A stretch of 15,767 nucleotides of DNA. It comes from UBA11855 sp035297385. Its GTDB lineage: Archaea > Thermoproteota > Bathyarchaeia > Bathyarchaeales > Bathycorpusculaceae. The position numbers were made by a program, and so were the translations under genes. Under the pieces are notes generated by a model, which saw nothing but the letters and a program-made list of their open reading frames with translations, was not told the DNA's origin and searched no databases. Positions within the stretch are counted from its first letter, which is position 1; every line of letters starts with the position of its first letter. The DNA lies in contig DATGZD010000110.1 in NCBI GenBank assembly GCA_035297385.1, positions 1-15,767 of the forward strand, in the 5' to 3' direction. Shown here piece after piece: positions 14,742 to 15,767 of this stretch.

Positions 14742-15167
14742 ATGAGTATGAGAAAAGTATTAGCGTTAATGTTAATGCTTTTCTGTTTAGCTTCAACAAT
14801 ACCTTTAGTCTATGCTAATCCTATTCCTGATTTTAAACATACTTCTGCTTATGCAGCCGTTTATGTAGCGTTCTTTATTTTGGTTATTGCGATTATAGAT
14901 TCTGCAATTTTTTTGGTAAGAAGAAAAAAAGTTACTAAACAAAGTTTTCTTTATCTGTTAGCATTATCTTTTTGGGAAATCTATGTTGTGACAATAATTT
15001 ATGGCGGCACTTATTCTATTGCAATAGCGATAGGTAATAGGATTACTGTATTTGGTTACGTAACAATGATTATCACTTATTCAACAATGATTGTTACATT
15101 AATAGCAATTGTATATTCAGGTTATTTAATAAATAAAAGATTAAAAAGTAATCAAAGTCCTCTTTAG
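14742..15167 (+). CDS. Small signal-peptide membrane protein, function unknown
   Basis: I do not recognise a family. The protein is about 141 residues from the ATG at 14742; a TTG lies directly before it and another ATG at 14748. It begins with a signal-like segment (MRKVLALMLMLFCLASTIPLVYA) with a plausible cleavage after YANP. Three further membrane spans follow: about AYAAVYVAFFILVIAIID, SFLYLLALSFWEIYVVTIIY, and a last one around TMIITYSTMIVTLIAIVYSG. RRKKVTK and NKRLKSN are basic loops or tail. Codon use is very AT-rich, matching the island and unlike the genes before 14200. It may belong to the integrated element or to a foreign segment. No Shine-Dalgarno is seen; the TATA-like box fits leaderless expression. 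Confidence 0.72.
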   Translation: MSMRKVLALMLMLFCLASTIPLVYANPIPDFKHTSAYAAVYVAFFILVIAIIDSAIFLVRRKKVTKQSFLYLLALSFWEIYVVTIIYGGTYSIAIAIGNRITVFGYVTMIITYSTMIVTLIAIVYSGYLINKRLKSNQSPL

Positions 15168-15249
15168 GTTATTCTTAATAGCTAAAACAGGTTTACCAAA
15201 TCTTAAATTAATTTAAACTAAACATTAAACGATTTCCTTGATAAAGGAA

Positions 15250-15262
15250 GGTTTAAATAAAA
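15250..15262 (+). promoter_or_regulatory. Strong TATA box inside the AT-rich island
   Basis: GGTTTAAATAAAA preceded by AAGGAA is close to the archaeal BRE/TATA consensus. The predicted start near 15285 falls in the TCACA/TGTGA inverted repeat, which could act as an operator. The next full gene start is about 200 bases away. Confidence 0.5.
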
Positions 15263-15310
15263 ATCTTACATCACACGATTTTTTGTGACCTATGTCTAAG
15301 TAAGATTAAC

Positions 15311-15396
15311 TTTTCTAATTTCTATTTTCTAAATTAAGTATTTTATTAGAAATTTATTTTTCCTTTCTTTACTATAGAAATTTAGAAATTAGAAAA
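15311..15396. repeat. AT-rich inverted repeat with 13-bp perfect arms and TAGAAATT copies
   Basis: TTTTCTAATTTCT at 15311-15323 is the exact reverse complement of 15384-15396. An inner pair, TTTCTAAATT (15326-15335) and AATTTAGAAA (15378-15387), adds a second register. TAGAAATT recurs three times, including two back-to-back copies at about 15375-15390. These could be operator or iteron-like sites. Confidence 0.6.
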
Positions 15397-15466
15397 TATC
15401 TTGGTCATTAAATCATCAAACATAAAACATTGAACTTCCCCTCGCATCCCCTCTGAGGCAAATGCA

Positions 15467-15766
15467 ATGACAAACAAAAGAAATGTTGTATTGTATTTAG
15501 ACAAAGAATTAATTGAACAATCTAGAGCTTTAGGCTTTAACCTTTCAAGAATGTTAGAAAATACATTAAAACAATCAATCTCTAAGCTATCAAACAGCAA
15601 TTCCACACAAAATGGTTTCCCAATAGAAAACAAATTATCGATGGTGGGGCTGCCCGGATTTGAACCGGAGTCTATAGCGCCCGAGGCTACAAGCCTAGAC
15701 CAAGCTAGCCGACAGCCCCAAACTGCTTGTTTTTTTGGGTGGGTTCATACATTAATGTTGGGTTAG
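15467..15766 (+). CDS. Int(N): N-terminal fragment of an SSV-type tyrosine recombinase overlapping tRNA-Pro
   Basis: The ORF starts at an ATG with GAGG eight bases upstream. Residues 1-45 (NVVLYLDKELIEQSRALGFN, LSRMLENTLKQSI) form a ribbon-helix-helix-like segment that I recognise from the N-termini of archaeal integrases. Residues after about 58 (MVGLPGFEPESIAPEATSLD) are the antisense translation of the tRNA-Pro gene, which in SSV-type integrases is the attP region inside the gene (known). The frame then runs about 15 codons beyond the tRNA 5' end and stops, with no catalytic Arg/His/Tyr domain. It is therefore probably the split N-terminal part left after integration. A CcdA-like antitoxin is an alternative for residues 1-45, but the tRNA overlap argues for an integrase. 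Confidence 0.7.
   Translation: MTNKRNVVLYLDKELIEQSRALGFNLSRMLENTLKQSISKLSNSNSTQNGFPIENKLSMVGLPGFEPESIAPEATSLDQASRQPQTACFFGWVHTLMLG
15642..15719 (-). tRNA. tRNA-Pro (anticodon CGG), CCA encoded
   Basis: The minus strand folds into a full cloverleaf. The acceptor stem GGGGCTG pairs with CAGCCCC in seven pairs. The D arm is GGCT/GGCT with a loop containing GG. The anticodon stem GTAGC/GCTAT encloses loop CTCGGGC, giving anticodon CGG with T33 and G37, as in proline tRNAs. There is a four-base variable loop, T stem TCCGG/CCGGG with loop TTCAAAT, discriminator A73, and genomic CCA. No intron is needed. It decodes CCG. The 3' half is the presumed integration site of the AT-rich element, whose integrase fragment overlaps it on the plus strand. 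No convincing TATA box is visible in the 48 bases available upstream. Confidence 0.96.
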
Positions 15767-15767
15767 T

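Larger units (their letters stand above)
15168..15466. other. 299-base AT-rich regulatory stretch before the integrase fragment
   Basis: No full gene is visible. It holds a near-consensus TATA box (GGTTTAAATAAAA, 15250-15262), a small inverted repeat TCACA-N8-TGTGA at 15271-15288 where that promoter would start, a four-codon ORF ATG TCT AAG TAA at 15292-15303, a large AT-rich dyad at 15311-15396, and two TCCCCTC copies ten bases apart at 15437 and 15447. The density of signals suggests a control region of a mobile element. Confidence 0.5.
14262..15685. mobile_element. Probable remnant of an SSV-type integrated element beside tRNA-Pro
   Basis: The stretch is much more AT-rich than the rest: hand counts of sample 60-base lines give about 12-32% GC here, against around 50% in coding lines to the left. 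It ends at a tRNA-Pro gene. An integrase-like N-terminal ORF reads from inside the island into the 3' half of that tRNA, the arrangement produced when SSV-type elements split their integrase on integration (known). No Int(C), second att copy or replication gene is seen in the window, so this is a decayed or deleted element, or its left end lies elsewhere. Both limits are approximate. Confidence 0.45.

Noticed and set aside
1..15641. The whole window left of the tRNA as the interior of one large integrated element
   Set aside because: CTP synthase, malic enzyme, SSB and the YchF-type GTPase are chromosomal housekeeping genes with different composition; only the AT-rich part fits an element.

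Overview
This is archaeal DNA, most likely from an uncultivated TACK-group archaeon of the Bathyarchaeia type. The lineage is an inference from protein flavour. The supporting signs are a crenarchaeal-type single-OB-fold SSB, an archaeal YchF-type GTPase that keeps the NKxD motif, a stand-alone RAM (Lrp/AsnC ligand-binding) protein, archaeal TATA boxes about 25 bases before predicted transcript starts, and frequent TTG starts behind clear Shine-Dalgarno sequences. The main part of the window is of moderate GC and looks like ordinary chromosome.

Layout from left to right. Positions 1-1157 (minus) hold a YchF-type GTPase cut off by the window edge. A RAM-domain protein (1272-1505, minus) precedes CTP synthase pyrG (1836-3464, plus). 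Next come a two-CBS-domain protein (minus), an HExxH putative metalloprotein (plus), a signal-peptide surface protein with a C-terminal anchor (minus), a flippase-like membrane protein followed by a RimI/Ard1-like acetyltransferase (plus), a small winged-helix-like protein (plus), a membrane-anchored helix-hairpin-helix protein (minus), malic enzyme (minus) and an SSB with a Gly/Arg/Tyr tail (minus). On the plus strand follow a VOC/glyoxalase-fold protein, then a B12-binding radical SAM protein of the BchE type that probably shares an operon with a Cys-rich membrane protein. A zinc-ribbon membrane protein (minus) converges on that pair.

From about 14262 the composition drops sharply to very AT-rich. 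This island holds a truncated surface-protein C-terminus, a small signal-peptide membrane protein, a repeat-rich regulatory stretch, and an ORF that starts like an archaeal integrase and reads antisense straight into a tRNA-Pro(CGG) gene (15642-15719). That arrangement matches the Int(N) end of an SSV-type element integrated at the 3' half of a tRNA gene, with the element lying to the left of the tRNA. No Int(C) or second att copy is visible, so the island looks like a decayed or truncated integrated element. Its left boundary coincides with a perfect GC-alternating palindrome.

The housekeeping genes are mostly single transcription units with their own promoters, not one pathway. The clearest candidate for new biology is the BchE-like radical SAM plus Cys-rich membrane protein pair. 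The clearest genome-dynamics signal is the tRNA-Pro integration site.
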